Positions 1 through 8,353 of a stretch of 37,295 nt of DNA are shown piece after piece. Both the position numbers and the translations under genes were made by a program. The DNA is from Thermoplasmata archaeon (lineage in GTDB: Archaea; Thermoplasmatota; Thermoplasmata; Thermoplasmatales; Thermoplasmataceae), in NCBI GenBank assembly GCA_021816745.1, contig JAKAWY010000006.1, positions 1-37,295 of the forward strand, read 5' to 3'. The notes beneath the pieces are model-generated. The model made no database searches. It was not told the origin of the DNA and saw only the letters and a list, made by a program, of their open reading frames with translations. Within the stretch, counting starts at the first letter, position 1; each line of letters begins with the position of its first letter.

Positions 1-48
1 TAGAAATAAAATGTAACCTTTTTTACATTGAAAGAATCCAGTTGTTAC

Positions 49-942
49 ATGAATAGGGACGCATCTGAAATTATATGCCCCATCATAACTCCTTTCGATT
101 CTGATTCAAATCCTTCAAGGGAATACACCAGGATTTTCCTGGATGACCTAAGAGAATTTGGCATTAAGAAAATCTTCCCACTGGGTAGCAACGGCCTGTT
201 TAATTTAATGACCATGAATCAAAAGAAGGATTTTCTGAAAATTATTCAGGAAGAGGCAGGGGACTTTGAGACAATTGTCGGAGTGGGATCACAGAATACC
301 GCTGAAGCTGTTGAAATGGCTAAGTATGCAGAGGATCTTGGGTTTGGACGAATTGTGATTCAGCCACCGTATTACCTGAAATCAGAGCAATCCTGGATTA
401 TGAGGCATTTTGAAGCCATAGCCTCTGAATTTAACGGTAAAATATTTATTTACAACATCCCGCAGTTCACAAATTCCAGAATAGAGATGGAATCTATCTC
501 CACGATTATAGAAAACACTGCAAAAATAGAAGGTGTCAAGGATAGTTCCGGGGACATCAGATATTTCAACGATCTTGCTACGCAATTTTCTTCAAAAATT
601 AAAATTTACCAGGGACAGGATGACCTTCTTCTGCAATCCCTCATCATGGGTGCGAGGGGAGGCGTGTGCGGTACATCAAACATAAGCCCGCTTTCACTGG
701 AAGTATACAAAAACTTCATTGAAGGAAATATGAATAGGGCAATGAAAGCACAGAAACTTGTAATACAGTTGTTTAAAACCATAAACTATTACCCCTTCCC
801 AACCATGGTTTATGCAACCTTTTACAGGAAACATAATCTGAAGGGTAAGTTACCTGAACCAATCACGACCATGGGGAAAATTGTTGAGACTAAAATTATC
901 GAGGTAATAAATTTCCCACAAAAAGTTCCTGACGAAGAGTGA
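49..942 (+). CDS. 2-keto-3-deoxygluconate aldolase-type enzyme (DHDPS/NAL family)
   Basis: This is a class I aldolase of the DHDPS/N-acetylneuraminate lyase superfamily. In this lineage such proteins usually cleave 2-keto-3-deoxygluconate to pyruvate and glyceraldehyde in the non-phosphorylative Entner-Doudoroff pathway. The Schiff-base lysine is visible in GVKDSSGD, the active-site tyrosine in IYNIP, and the substrate loop as GSNGLFN in place of the GTTGE of true DHDPS. The length of 297 residues is normal for the family. I chose ATG at 49 because the following residues lead straight into the first strand (CPIITPF); a TTG at 28 would add seven residues without homology support. The gene is monocistronic. 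The specific substrate is inferred, and other 2-keto-3-deoxy sugar acids are possible. Confidence 0.82.
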   Translation: MNRDASEIICPIITPFDSDSNPSREYTRIFLDDLREFGIKKIFPLGSNGLFNLMTMNQKKDFLKIIQEEAGDFETIVGVGSQNTAEAVEMAKYAEDLGFGRIVIQPPYYLKSEQSWIMRHFEAIASEFNGKIFIYNIPQFTNSRIEMESISTIIENTAKIEGVKDSSGDIRYFNDLATQFSSKIKIYQGQDDLLLQSLIMGARGGVCGTSNISPLSLEVYKNFIEGNMNRAMKAQKLVIQLFKTINYYPFPTMVYATFYRKHNLKGKLPEPITTMGKIVETKIIEVINFPQKVPDEE

Positions 943-983
943 ATTAAGCACAACGCGAAGAATTGTGCCATTTCAATAAAAAA

Positions 984-994
984 ACTATTTATAG
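984..994 (+). promoter_or_regulatory. TATA-like element of the L7Ae-S28e-L24e-ndk-aIF5B operon
   Basis: An AT-rich ACTATTTATAG block lies in the gap after the aldolase. It would place transcription start near 1015, giving a leader of about 20 nt that contains the GGAGG at 1024-1028. This is the only obvious promoter-like element before the next five genes. Confidence 0.5.
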
Positions 995-1036
995 CTTCTT
1001 AAATTATGGGCTTACTCTGTGAAGGAGGAATATAAC

Positions 1037-1405
1037 ATGGACAAAGCAACATATGTCAGGTTTGAAACTCCCGAGTCTTTAGAGAAAAAGATTCTGGAAT
1101 TTGTTGAGAATAGCTACAGGAACGGCAAGATCAAGAAGGGAACCAACGAGGTTATCAAGACTATCGAGAACGGAACCAGCAAACTGGTAGTGATTTCTGA
1201 GGATGTAAATCCACCGGAAGTCGTTTATTTTCTCCCAAAACTCTGCGAGGAAAGAAAAGTCGCATTTGCATACGTAAAGAACAAGTCTGACCTTGGCGCA
1301 AGAGTTGGAATCGGTTCAGCAGCTTCCATATCCATAGTGGATTTTGGAAAGAATGATGAGCTTTACAAACAAATAACTTCAGAGCTCTCTGAAATTGGCA
1401 AGTGA
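1037..1405 (+). CDS. rpl7ae: Ribosomal protein L7Ae (eL8)
   Basis: This is the archaeal L7Ae kink-turn binding protein, a component of the 50S subunit and, in archaea generally, of box C/D and H/ACA RNPs and RNase P. Family marks include NEVIKTIENG (the KG-x-NE-x-TK RNA-binding segment), VVISEDVNPPEVVYFLP and the C-terminal core LGARVGIGSAA. The length of 122 residues is typical. ATG 1037 is preferred over GTG 1019 because GGAGG at 1024-1028 sits 8 nt before it. It is the first gene of a compact translation operon; S28e begins 10 nt after its stop. Confidence 0.96.
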   Translation: MDKATYVRFETPESLEKKILEFVENSYRNGKIKKGTNEVIKTIENGTSKLVVISEDVNPPEVVYFLPKLCEERKVAFAYVKNKSDLGARVGIGSAASISIVDFGKNDELYKQITSELSEIGK

Positions 1406-1415
1406 GGTGAACTGA

Positions 1416-1625
1416 TTGGCGGATGATGCAACACCAGCAGAAGTTGTGGAACTTATGGGAAGGACCGGAATGACTGGTGAGGCAACCACTGTTAAGGTCA
1501 GGGTTCTCTCAGGAAAAGATCAGGGAAGAATTATCGCAAGAAACGTTCTGGGCCCTGTGGCAGTAGGAGACATTCTTATGCTCAGAGAAACGGCAAGAGA
1601 AGCCAAGAAACTCTCAATAAGGTGA
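1416..1625 (+). CDS. rps28e: Ribosomal protein S28e
   Basis: A small 30S protein of 69 residues. It carries the S28e body pattern: [23 protein letters not shown], then a [22 protein letters not shown]-type OB fold and a basic C-terminus ending LSIR. The start is TTG at 1416, supported by GAGGTGA at 1404-1410 five nt upstream. The L7Ae-S28e-L24e-NDK-aIF5B order is a familiar archaeal cluster. It ends 1 nt before the L24e start, so translational coupling is likely. Confidence 0.96.
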   Translation: MADDATPAEVVELMGRTGMTGEATTVKVRVLSGKDQGRIIARNVLGPVAVGDILMLRETAREAKKLSIR

Positions 1626-1626
1626 G

Positions 1627-1905
1627 ATGATGGTTAACAAGACATGTAACTTCTGTGGTCAGGAAATTGAGCCGGGGTCAGGAATGGCCTACATTAGAAA
1701 AGATGGGAACGTAATTAATTTCTGCAGCAGAAAGTGCAGGATTAATATGCTCAAACTCAAAAGAGTGCCCAGGAGAGTCAAGTGGACTGCAGAATACCAG
1801 AACCTTAAGAGACTCAGAAAGGCTTCTGAGGCCAGAAGCAAGCCCGCTGCAGCAAAGGAGGTGATTGCTCCTGAACCAGAAGACACTAATTCTGATCAAG
1901 CCTGA
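1627..1905 (+). CDS. rpl24e: Ribosomal protein L24e
   Basis: This 50S protein has a treble-clef zinc site, with Cys7, Cys10, Cys33 and Cys37 (CNFC and CSRKC) as ligands. The core YIRKDG, NFCSRKC and RRVKWT stretch is diagnostic. The core ends near residue 62. A tail of about 30 residues rich in Ala, Lys and Glu follows and is longer than in minimal L24e proteins; its last 40 nt overlap the start of ndk in another frame. Either ATG 1627 or ATG 1630 could be the start, as they are consecutive codons. Confidence 0.95.
   Translation: MMVNKTCNFCGQEIEPGSGMAYIRKDGNVINFCSRKCRINMLKLKRVPRRVKWTAEYQNLKRLRKASEARSKPAAAKEVIAPEPEDTNSDQA
1857..1864 (+). promoter_or_regulatory. Strong Shine-Dalgarno inside the L24e gene, for ndk
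   Basis: GGAGGTGA is an extended match to the anti-SD of 16S rRNA and lies inside the L24e coding region. It touches the TTG at 1865 and is 6 nt from the CTG at 1871, which makes it the deciding evidence for the ndk start. Confidence 0.7.
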
Positions 1906-2317
1906 TGGATTGAAAAGAAGGTTATCTGGAACCATTATTCAGAGACTAGAGAACAAGGGGCTAAGGCTAACTGCCATGAGACTCCTTAAAGTCTCTGACG
2001 AGATGGCCAGGAAGCACTATTCAGTTCATGAGGGAAAGCCTTTTTTCAAGGATCTTGTGGAATATATAACATCAGATCCGGTGGTAGCCATCATAATGGA
2101 AGGCAACAATGCAATATCTGTTGTCAGAAATCTTGTAGGGGCCACAGATGGTTCAAAAGCTTCGCCCGGTACCATTAGGGGAGATTATGCCATCAGCATT
2201 GAAAAAAACATTATACATGCATCAGATTCTGAAGAATCATACAATCATGAGTGGCCAATTTTCTTCAGCCAGAAAGACATAGTTGCGTTCACTTATGGTG
2301 ACGAACAACTGTTCTGA
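1865..2317 (+). CDS. ndk: Nucleoside diphosphate kinase
   Basis: NDK transfers the gamma phosphate between NTPs and NDPs through a phosphohistidine. The P-loop-like LILIKPDG lies near the N-terminus, GTIRGDYA near residue 102, and the catalytic histidine is His118 in IIHASDS. The length of 150 is normal. The frame opens only at TTG 1865, because the preceding codon is TGA. A strong GGAGGTGA (1857-1864) directly abuts that TTG with zero spacing, whereas CTG 1871 lies 6 nt beyond it, so the true start may be CTG 1871. The gene overlaps the L24e tail by about 40 nt. Confidence 0.95.
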   Translation: MLLNQKTLILIKPDGLKRRLSGTIIQRLENKGLRLTAMRLLKVSDEMARKHYSVHEGKPFFKDLVEYITSDPVVAIIMEGNNAISVVRNLVGATDGSKASPGTIRGDYAISIEKNIIHASDSEESYNHEWPIFFSQKDIVAFTYGDEQLF

Positions 2318-2331
2318 GGTGCCATTTTTGT

Positions 2332-4077
2332 ATGTCAACTCTGAGGCAGCCAATAATTTCTGTCCTTGGTCATGTTGATCATGGGAAAACCAGTATTCTG
2401 GATGCCATAAGGGGGACTACCATCACCTCCCGTGAAGCGGGTGGTATAACACAGAGGATCGCTGCCACAGAGATCAATATTGACAGGATTATAGAACTAT
2501 CCGGTGGAAAATATAAGAAAAACATGTTCAAGATACCGGGCCTGCTTTTTGTGGACACGCCAGGGCATGTGGCTTTCTCCAATATGCGATCCAGAGGAGG
2601 AGCCCTGGCCGATATCGCAATTCTGGTCATAGATATCAATGACGGTTTAATGCCTCAGACCATAGAATCAATAAATATACTTAAAAAATTCAAATCTCCG
2701 TTTATTATCGTGGCCAATAAGATAGACCTGATCCCATTCTACTCAAAAACAGATGAAAAATCATTTTCTGAATTCATAAAGGGACAACGAAACGAATACG
2801 TGATGGAATTTGAAAAACGGGTTTATGAAATCGTAAACCAGATGTATATCCAGGGATTTCCCTCTGAAAGATTCGACAGGATTTCCGATTTTAAGAAATC
2901 TATACCCATAGTCCCTGTAAGTGCAAAATACAATATTGGAATTATGGAGATCCTTCTGACAGTATCCGGACTTGCCCAGAGATTTCTGACTGAATCAATT
3001 TCAACAGTGGATGGAAAGGCCAGGGCAAGCATTCTTGAAACAAGAAGAGATGAATCTATTGGGACAACCCTGGATGCAATTCTCTATCAGGGTACTATCA
3101 AAACAGGTGATCCTATTCTTGTAAATACTTCCACAGGAATACAGGAAACAAAAGTCAGGGCACTTTTTGTAAATCGTTCAAACAGATCCTCCAAAGCTGA
3201 AGAGAGGAAGAGCGTTACTTCGGCCAGTGGTGTGAGAATTGTAATTTCAGACAAGCTTGATGTAATACCAGGTACCACACTTCTGCAGATAGACAGCCAG
3301 AATATCCAGGAAGCCAGAAATGAACTGATGGAAGAGACAACAGTGAAAATTGATCTCTCAGAAAATGGCATCACTCTGAAAGCGGACACACTGGGATCAC
3401 TGGAAGCTGTGGCCTATGAACTCAGCCAGAAAAACATCGGGATAAGGACTGCAACCATAGGAGAAATAAGCAGAAGAGATATCATAGATGTTTCCACACT
3501 ACCAGAACAGATGGATCGTGTCATAGCAGGTTTTAACGTAGGGATTTCTGCTGATGCTAAAAGTGCACTTCAGTCCAATGATACAGGGGTTGTAACTTCG
3601 AATATAATTTATGGTCTGGTAAACGATGTTGAACACTGGATCAAATCAAGAAAGGAAGAGATGGAGGAAGACAGGAAACAGGGAATGCCTGTACCTTCCA
3701 GGATCAGGATCATTCCAGAATACATTTTCAGGGCTGCAAAGCCGGTAATTGTTGGTGTAAAAGTGCTCTCAGGCAGGATAAAAGTGGGAGACAACCTTAT
3801 CCGAACCGATGGAAAATATGCAGGAACCATCAAGAGCATCCGGGAAGGAGAAATTTCAAAGAAATTTGCTGATGCCGGAGTTGAAGTGGCAGTGGCCATT
3901 GATGGAGTTACATTAAACAGGCAGATTTTCCCTGACCAGGACATCTATGTGGACATCACTGAAGATGTGGTAAAAACACTTAGGGGAAATTCACTGGATG
4001 ACGAGACCATGAAGACCCTGGAAGAAATAATAAAAATAAAAAGGAAAGAGAATATTTTCTGGGGAACTCGGGTTTAA
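2332..4077 (+). CDS. infB: Translation initiation factor aIF5B (IF2-like GTPase)
   Basis: This GTPase promotes subunit joining and Met-tRNAi positioning. The G1 motif GHVDHGKT is at residues 13-20, the G3 motif DTPGH near 75 and the G4 motif NKID near 129. Domains II, III and IV follow, with the archaeal-type C-terminus. The length of 581 is normal for aIF5B, which lacks the long N-terminal extension of bacterial IF2. The motifs are contiguous, so there is no intein. GAGGTG at 2316-2321 precedes ATG 2332. Its TAA at 4075-4077 overlaps the stop of the convergent antiporter-like gene. Confidence 0.96.
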   Translation: MSTLRQPIISVLGHVDHGKTSILDAIRGTTITSREAGGITQRIAATEINIDRIIELSGGKYKKNMFKIPGLLFVDTPGHVAFSNMRSRGGALADIAILVIDINDGLMPQTIESINILKKFKSPFIIVANKIDLIPFYSKTDEKSFSEFIKGQRNEYVMEFEKRVYEIVNQMYIQGFPSERFDRISDFKKSIPIVPVSAKYNIGIMEILLTVSGLAQRFLTESISTVDGKARASILETRRDESIGTTLDAILYQGTIKTGDPILVNTSTGIQETKVRALFVNRSNRSSKAEERKSVTSASGVRIVISDKLDVIPGTTLLQIDSQNIQEARNELMEETTVKIDLSENGITLKADTLGSLEAVAYELSQKNIGIRTATIGEISRRDIIDVSTLPEQMDRVIAGFNVGISADAKSALQSNDTGVVTSNIIYGLVNDVEHWIKSRKEEMEEDRKQGMPVPSRIRIIPEYIFRAAKPVIVGVKVLSGRIKVGDNLIRTDGKYAGTIKSIREGEISKKFADAGVEVAVAIDGVTLNRQIFPDQDIYVDITEDVVKTLRGNSLDDETMKTLEEIIKIKRKENIFWGTRV

Positions 4078-4982
4078 TTCCTGAATTTAAGGAATGGAAA
4101 CAGTGCAAGACACAGGATTATGGAAAACAGCACATATCCATTATAAATTGAAAACGAGTATCCAAAAGCGATTGAAATTGCAGGAAGAATTATTGTCCCT
4201 TTCATAAGGGTACTTCCTACGAATATGCCTGAAGCATCTTCTACATTACCGTTTTTGATGGAATCCCTGATCATGAAATATTCAGGCAGCGTACCTGCAA
4301 CTCCTGCCACCAGATATCCACCAACAAAGTAGTTTAATCCAAGGAAATCAGAGAAATCTGCAGCGCTTATGGAAAGCAGATAGGCCCCAATGGTAAGGAA
4401 AACAAGAAAGAAAGCACCCTTGGCTGCATCAATTGGCCTGAATTTACCTTTGCTTCTTCCTGGAGAATGCTTAAAATGAAAGCCTTTGAGAGATAAATAA
4501 ATCAGGAATATTGCGGAAACAATCAAAACTCCAAAGTCAATGGCGGTTTCCAAAAACGGGATTCCTGAAACTAATCCAGCAAAGATTAGTGAAACCGGGA
4601 ATATAATGAAGAGAATATTGGATTTGAAATCTGCCCTCTTTCTGAAACTAACCAGTGCAACAGCCATCATTACAACGGTTATGGCACTGGATCCCATGAG
4701 TGCTCCAGTTGAAATCATGGCATGGCCGGTAAAGATTGATGCACCGGACACCATGATCTCATCCAGTGAAACAATGAAAGAAAGCAGGCTGATACTGAGA
4801 ATGTATCTCAAATCTGGGTCAAGAAAAGAGTACACTTCATCGAAAAAATCATCGCTGGTCTTATCAAGAATGTAAAGTGAAAAAATTATTATGGCAATAA
4901 CAGAGAAGAAATTGTGGAAAAAAGTCAATATAATCGAGATAATGGAAAATACGACAATAAGCGCTGGCCTGATAATTTTCAT
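4074..4982 (-). CDS. Ca2+/cation antiporter-like membrane protein (CaCA superfamily)
   Basis: A 302-residue integral membrane protein with roughly ten hydrophobic segments. Two internal repeats look like the alpha repeats of cation:cation antiporters. The first is SLDEI at residues 72-76, followed by an STGALMGSS turn near 91-99. The second is GTLPEY at 230-235, followed by ASGIFVGSTL near 250-259. Each pairs an acidic residue with a downstream G-S turn, as in Na+/Ca2+ exchangers. The first repeat has SLDE where exchangers have SLPE. It lies 10 nt behind speD and is probably co-transcribed. The ion is unknown; assignment rests on motif recognition only. Confidence 0.6.
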   Translation of the reverse strand: MKIIRPALIVVFSIISIILTFFHNFFSVIAIIIFSLYILDKTSDDFFDEVYSFLDPDLRYILSISLLSFIVSLDEIMVSGASIFTGHAMISTGALMGSSAITVVMMAVALVSFRKRADFKSNILFIIFPVSLIFAGLVSGIPFLETAIDFGVLIVSAIFLIYLSLKGFHFKHSPGRSKGKFRPIDAAKGAFFLVFLTIGAYLLSISAADFSDFLGLNYFVGGYLVAGVAGTLPEYFMIRDSIKNGNVEDASGIFVGSTLMKGTIILPAISIAFGYSFSIYNGYVLFSIILCLALFPFLKFRN

Positions 4983-4992
4983 ATATTTGGTT

Positions 4993-5382
4993 TTAGATTT
5001 CCTGACTCTGTGGCATCAGGATTGGTTCCGGGGATTTTTCCCCTCTTCTCTTCTTTACAAAATCAATGTCAGTGGGCTGCAGTGATTCCCTGATATATTC
5101 AAAGGCAACGTCTGCCTTGGATGGATCGCCGCATGTAAATAGATCCACGGTAATAAGCCCGTATTCCGGCCAGGTATGGAACGAAATATGCGATTCTGCC
5201 AATAACACAACTCCACTGGCGCCTATAGGCTCAAACTGGTAGTAATCTGAAGATATCTTGGTGAGGTTTCCAACCCTTACGGCTTCCTCAATTATATCTT
5301 TCAGAGTTTCTTTGCGCTCCAGGAGCTCGGGCTTGATACCATACATATCTGCAAGAATATGATTTCCCACGGTCACCTTCAT
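4993..5382 (-). CDS. speD: S-adenosylmethionine decarboxylase proenzyme (pyruvoyl type)
   Basis: SpeD makes decarboxylated SAM, the aminopropyl donor for polyamines. The proenzyme self-cleaves at Glu63-Ser64 within LAESHIS, turning Ser64 into the pyruvoyl cofactor. The processing and catalytic residues His69 (HTWPEYG) and Cys84 (LFTCGD) are present. The 129-residue length matches the class 1b enzymes of archaea and Thermotoga. GGAGG (minus strand, 5386-5390) is only 3 nt before ATG 5382; GTG at codon 3 would have a 9-nt spacing, so the start could be two codons later. Arginine decarboxylase of the same pathway is encoded about 13 kb away. Confidence 0.95.
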   Translation of the reverse strand: MKVTVGNHILADMYGIKPELLERKETLKDIIEEAVRVGNLTKISSDYYQFEPIGASGVVLLAESHISFHTWPEYGLITVDLFTCGDPSKADVAFEYIRESLQPTDIDFVKKRRGEKSPEPILMPQSQEI

Positions 5383-5426
5383 CTTCCTCCATCATTCACA
5401 CCTCTGTACTAATATAGTCATAAATT

Positions 5427-5442
5427 CAAATTATTTAAATAT
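5427..5442 (-). promoter_or_regulatory. Probable TATA element of speD
   Basis: On the minus strand an ATATTTAAATAA block lies about 50 nt before the speD ATG. Transcription would start near 5405 and give a short leader that includes the GGAGG. Confidence 0.4.
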
Positions 5443-5546
5443 TTATGTAAGTCGACTCTTTTTCAAATACATTTCCCTACAGTTTAATTCTGTCCAGCCT
5501 AATAAAATATAAATTTCTTATTAAAAAAATAAAAATAATATTATAT

Positions 5547-6377
5547 TTATATGAAATTGAGTTCTGTTTGAACGTTAGAATATTTTTCCTTCAGGCTGAA
5601 AAATGTTTCAAAATTCAGGTTAAAAGCCTCTTCTGAGCATATTACAACAGAGTCCAGGCCCCTGGTGGCAGACTCAAAAGCGGATTGCAGCGGTGCAAAT
5701 TTTTCAGTGTTTTCCTTGTCTCCAAACATAGCAAATGCCCCTTCTCCAAGAAGAAATAATTTTTTTGATGATCCATTTTTCCCGGAACACAATTCATCTA
5801 AAGAGTGAAGGTATCTTTTTTTATCTTCAAATTTCATGTTTTTCATGATCAGGAAATTAATTGTTCCGAATTTCACGTCAATTATTCCCTTAATCTTGTT
5901 TATGAGCGTTCTTTGGCCTGAAAGGGCCTCATTTTTTACAGTTCCGGATGCGCTGCTTACATGTTCATGAGTACCGTGAAGGTATCCATCCTTCATGTAA
6001 AGATACACAGTATCATCCTTTCTAAAGTCCTGGTCACAGATAATTTCCCAGTCATTGATGCTATAGAGAATATCAGAACTGTCCCTTATGAAACCCCTGA
6101 GTGTTTCAAGGCTCTTTGTAAGAAATTCAAATCCGGTTGGAGTAACAGAAAGGTCATTGATTAGGCCTTTCTTTCTCATTGATCCAACATAATATCTGAC
6201 AACCTGTATGGATATGTCCATATCCCTGGCTATGGATGCAAGATTTCTGTCTCCTTTCAGGATCTTGATCATTATAGAAATTTCAACGACGTTTATGTCT
6301 TTTATGTCAAAACCTTCCTGCATGGATTTGTGGTGTATTACGGGCATTATATTTAAAATTTTATTAGATTCTGTCAC
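5547..6377 (-). CDS. Winged-helix transcriptional regulator (COG1497/DUF7839-like)
   Basis: A 276-residue predicted DNA-binding protein. An N-terminal winged helix spans about residues 30-90 (LASIARDMDISIQVVRYYV, then KKGLI). The C-terminal domain contains DTVYLYMKDGYLHG, an ASGTV-type strand and KIKGIIDVKFGTI. This matches the pattern I know for the archaeal COG1497 regulators, whose ligands are undefined. It is divergent from pckG, and the 119-nt gap between them has a palindrome and an inverted repeat, so it may control pckG and itself. Met11 is an alternative start, because a TATA-like block sits only about 12 nt before ATG 6377. Confidence 0.6.
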   Translation of the reverse strand: MTESNKILNIMPVIHHKSMQEGFDIKDINVVEISIMIKILKGDRNLASIARDMDISIQVVRYYVGSMRKKGLINDLSVTPTGFEFLTKSLETLRGFIRDSSDILYSINDWEIICDQDFRKDDTVYLYMKDGYLHGTHEHVSSASGTVKNEALSGQRTLINKIKGIIDVKFGTINFLIMKNMKFEDKKRYLHSLDELCSGKNGSSKKLFLLGEGAFAMFGDKENTEKFAPLQSAFESATRGLDSVVICSEEAFNLNFETFFSLKEKYSNVQTELNFI

Positions 6378-6423
6378 TATTCAGTTTTATAACACCTGAT
6401 GCAACATTCCCATACGAAAAGTA

Positions 6424-6435
6424 ATGCATATGCAT
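6424..6435. promoter_or_regulatory. Perfect 12-bp palindrome between the regulator and pckG
   Basis: ATGCATATGCAT is a perfect palindrome midway between the divergent start codons. It is a candidate operator for the adjacent winged-helix protein. This function is inferred from position and symmetry only. Confidence 0.4.
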
Positions 6436-6448
6436 AAAGGGAATAACA

Positions 6449-6492
6449 ATACCTTTATATGTATAAAAAAATCAACATTCATAGAAAGGTAT
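6449..6492 (+). promoter_or_regulatory. pckG promoter: TATA element flanked by an 8-bp inverted repeat
   Basis: ATACCTTT (6449-6456) and AAAGGTAT (6485-6492) are exact reverse complements. They bracket a TATA-like TTTATATGTATAAA at 6454-6467, and the second arm lies just before ATG 6497. The arrangement could be a paired operator or could affect ribosome access. Confidence 0.45.
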
Positions 6493-6496
6493 CGAT

Positions 6497-8353
6497 ATGT
6501 TGGGGTTAGAAAATTTTTCGTCAGAAAAAGAAATGTTTGCTAAATATACAGATGTTCTGACCGGAGACAAATTCTTCAGGGAGATGGGTACAAAGAACCC
6601 AAGACTGACGAAGATGATGGTTAATTCCATCATAGAGTATGCCATCCTCACAGAAGCCTCCAGTATAAGGGTTATAGACAGCACTGACGAGGAATATATT
6701 ACAAAACTGCTTATTGATGCAGGTGAACTCTTAAAGCTCAACCAGGATAATTTCCCTGGATCATACCTTTACAGGAGTCCCCCTTTTGATGTTGCAAGAT
6801 CTGAAAAGGATACATATATTTGTACCACTAAAAACAGGTCAGGCCCCACAAATAATTATCTGGAACCAGGAAAAGCCATGGAAATTGCAGCAGAAAATCT
6901 GAGAGGCTCCATGAGAGGCAAGGTTCTCTATGTTGTTCCATACTGGCTGGGGCCCCTTGGTTCAAAATACGGTGATGGTGGAATACAGCTGACCGACAGC
7001 GCATATGTTGTGCTGAATCTCATAAAGATTACCAGGGTTGGAATTAACTCTGTAGCCTCCCTTGCCATGAAGAACAGTTTTGTCCTTGCACTGCACTCCA
7101 CTGCAGATCTGAATCCGGAAAAAAGATACATCATGCACTTCCCTGAGGAAAACAACGGGATGGGAATGGTGGTAAGCTTCAACACCAATTACGGTGGAAA
7201 TGCACTTCTTAGCAAGAAATGCCATGCCTTGAGAATTGCCTCATTTAAGGCAAAGAAAGAAGGCTGGATGGCTGAGCATATGATGCTTATTGGAGTGAAG
7301 GACCCCATGGGAAAAACCACCTACATATCTGGAGCTTTTCCCAGTTCCAGTGGAAAGACGAATCTTTCCATGTTGAACCCTCCGGAAAAATATTCCTCCA
7401 GGGGATGGGAGACATCACTGATCAGTGACGACATTACATGGATGAACGTGAAGGACGGGCATCTTGTGGGAATAAACCCGGAATATGGATTTTTTGGAGT
7501 CCTTCCGCATACAAGCCATAAAACGAATCCACGGGCCATGGATGCCATTGCCAGCGACACAATATTCACAAATGCAGCTATTGATGAGAATGGAAATCCA
7601 CAATGGGAGGGAAGTGGAAGCAAACCCGATAATATTATTGACTGGCAGGGAAGAAAGTACGATGGCACTCATCCCATGGCACATCCCAATTCAAGATTTA
7701 CCACCCCCATAAGGCAGTTTGAATATCTTTCAGAGGAATATGAAAACCCTGAAGGTGCAGTAGTTTCTGCATTCCTGTTTGGAGGTAGGAGGAGTGATTT
7801 GTTGCCTTTGGTAATGGAGGCAAAATCATGGCAGGAGGGGGTGCTCTATGGTGCTATGCAGAGGGTTGAAACCACAGCAGCTGCCATTGGAAAAGTGGGA
7901 GAACTGAGGAATGATCCCATGGCCATGAGGCCATTTATGCCTTATGACCTTGGAGATTACTTCCAGCACTATCTGGACATGGGAAAGAAGCTTACATCAC
8001 CACCAAGGATATACAACATCAACTGGTTCAGGAAGAATTCGGAAGGGAAATTTATCTGGCCAGGTTACGGGGAAAACATGCATGTGCTTGAGTGGATCAT
8101 CGCAAGAGTCTCCGGTAAAATAACTTCTGCAGTTGATACCCCCATGGGTTACCTTCCAAGAGTTTCCGATCTGGACTGCTCTGACATAATATCTGATGAG
8201 AATCTTCAGGAGATTCTGAAGATAGATGCAGCTGGATTCATAAAAGAGTTCGACGTTCAGGAACCATTTTTCAAGAGTTTCGGGGATTCATTCCCAGACG
8301 AACTGTGGAAAACATTCTATCATGTCAGGGAAAGACTGGAGAAACAACTTTAA
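6497..8353 (+). CDS. pckG: Phosphoenolpyruvate carboxykinase (GTP)
   Basis: It interconverts oxaloacetate plus GTP with PEP, CO2 and GDP, linking the TCA cycle to gluconeogenesis. Family marks of the GTP class include GPLGSKYGDGGIQLTDSAYVV, the MHFPEE segment, and the P-loop (kinase-1a) FPSSSGKTN at about 281-289. The length of 618 is typical. In most GTP enzymes this loop reads FPSACGKTN with a hyper-reactive cysteine; here the position is Ser285. The downstream lipB gene overlaps its 3' end by 32 nt. It is probably controlled from the intergenic region shared with the divergent regulator. Confidence 0.96.
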   Translation: MLGLENFSSEKEMFAKYTDVLTGDKFFREMGTKNPRLTKMMVNSIIEYAILTEASSIRVIDSTDEEYITKLLIDAGELLKLNQDNFPGSYLYRSPPFDVARSEKDTYICTTKNRSGPTNNYLEPGKAMEIAAENLRGSMRGKVLYVVPYWLGPLGSKYGDGGIQLTDSAYVVLNLIKITRVGINSVASLAMKNSFVLALHSTADLNPEKRYIMHFPEENNGMGMVVSFNTNYGGNALLSKKCHALRIASFKAKKEGWMAEHMMLIGVKDPMGKTTYISGAFPSSSGKTNLSMLNPPEKYSSRGWETSLISDDITWMNVKDGHLVGINPEYGFFGVLPHTSHKTNPRAMDAIASDTIFTNAAIDENGNPQWEGSGSKPDNIIDWQGRKYDGTHPMAHPNSRFTTPIRQFEYLSEEYENPEGAVVSAFLFGGRRSDLLPLVMEAKSWQEGVLYGAMQRVETTAAAIGKVGELRNDPMAMRPFMPYDLGDYFQHYLDMGKKLTSPPRIYNINWFRKNSEGKFIWPGYGENMHVLEWIIARVSGKITSAVDTPMGYLPRVSDLDCSDIISDENLQEILKIDAAGFIKEFDVQEPFFKSFGDSFPDELWKTFYHVRERLEKQL

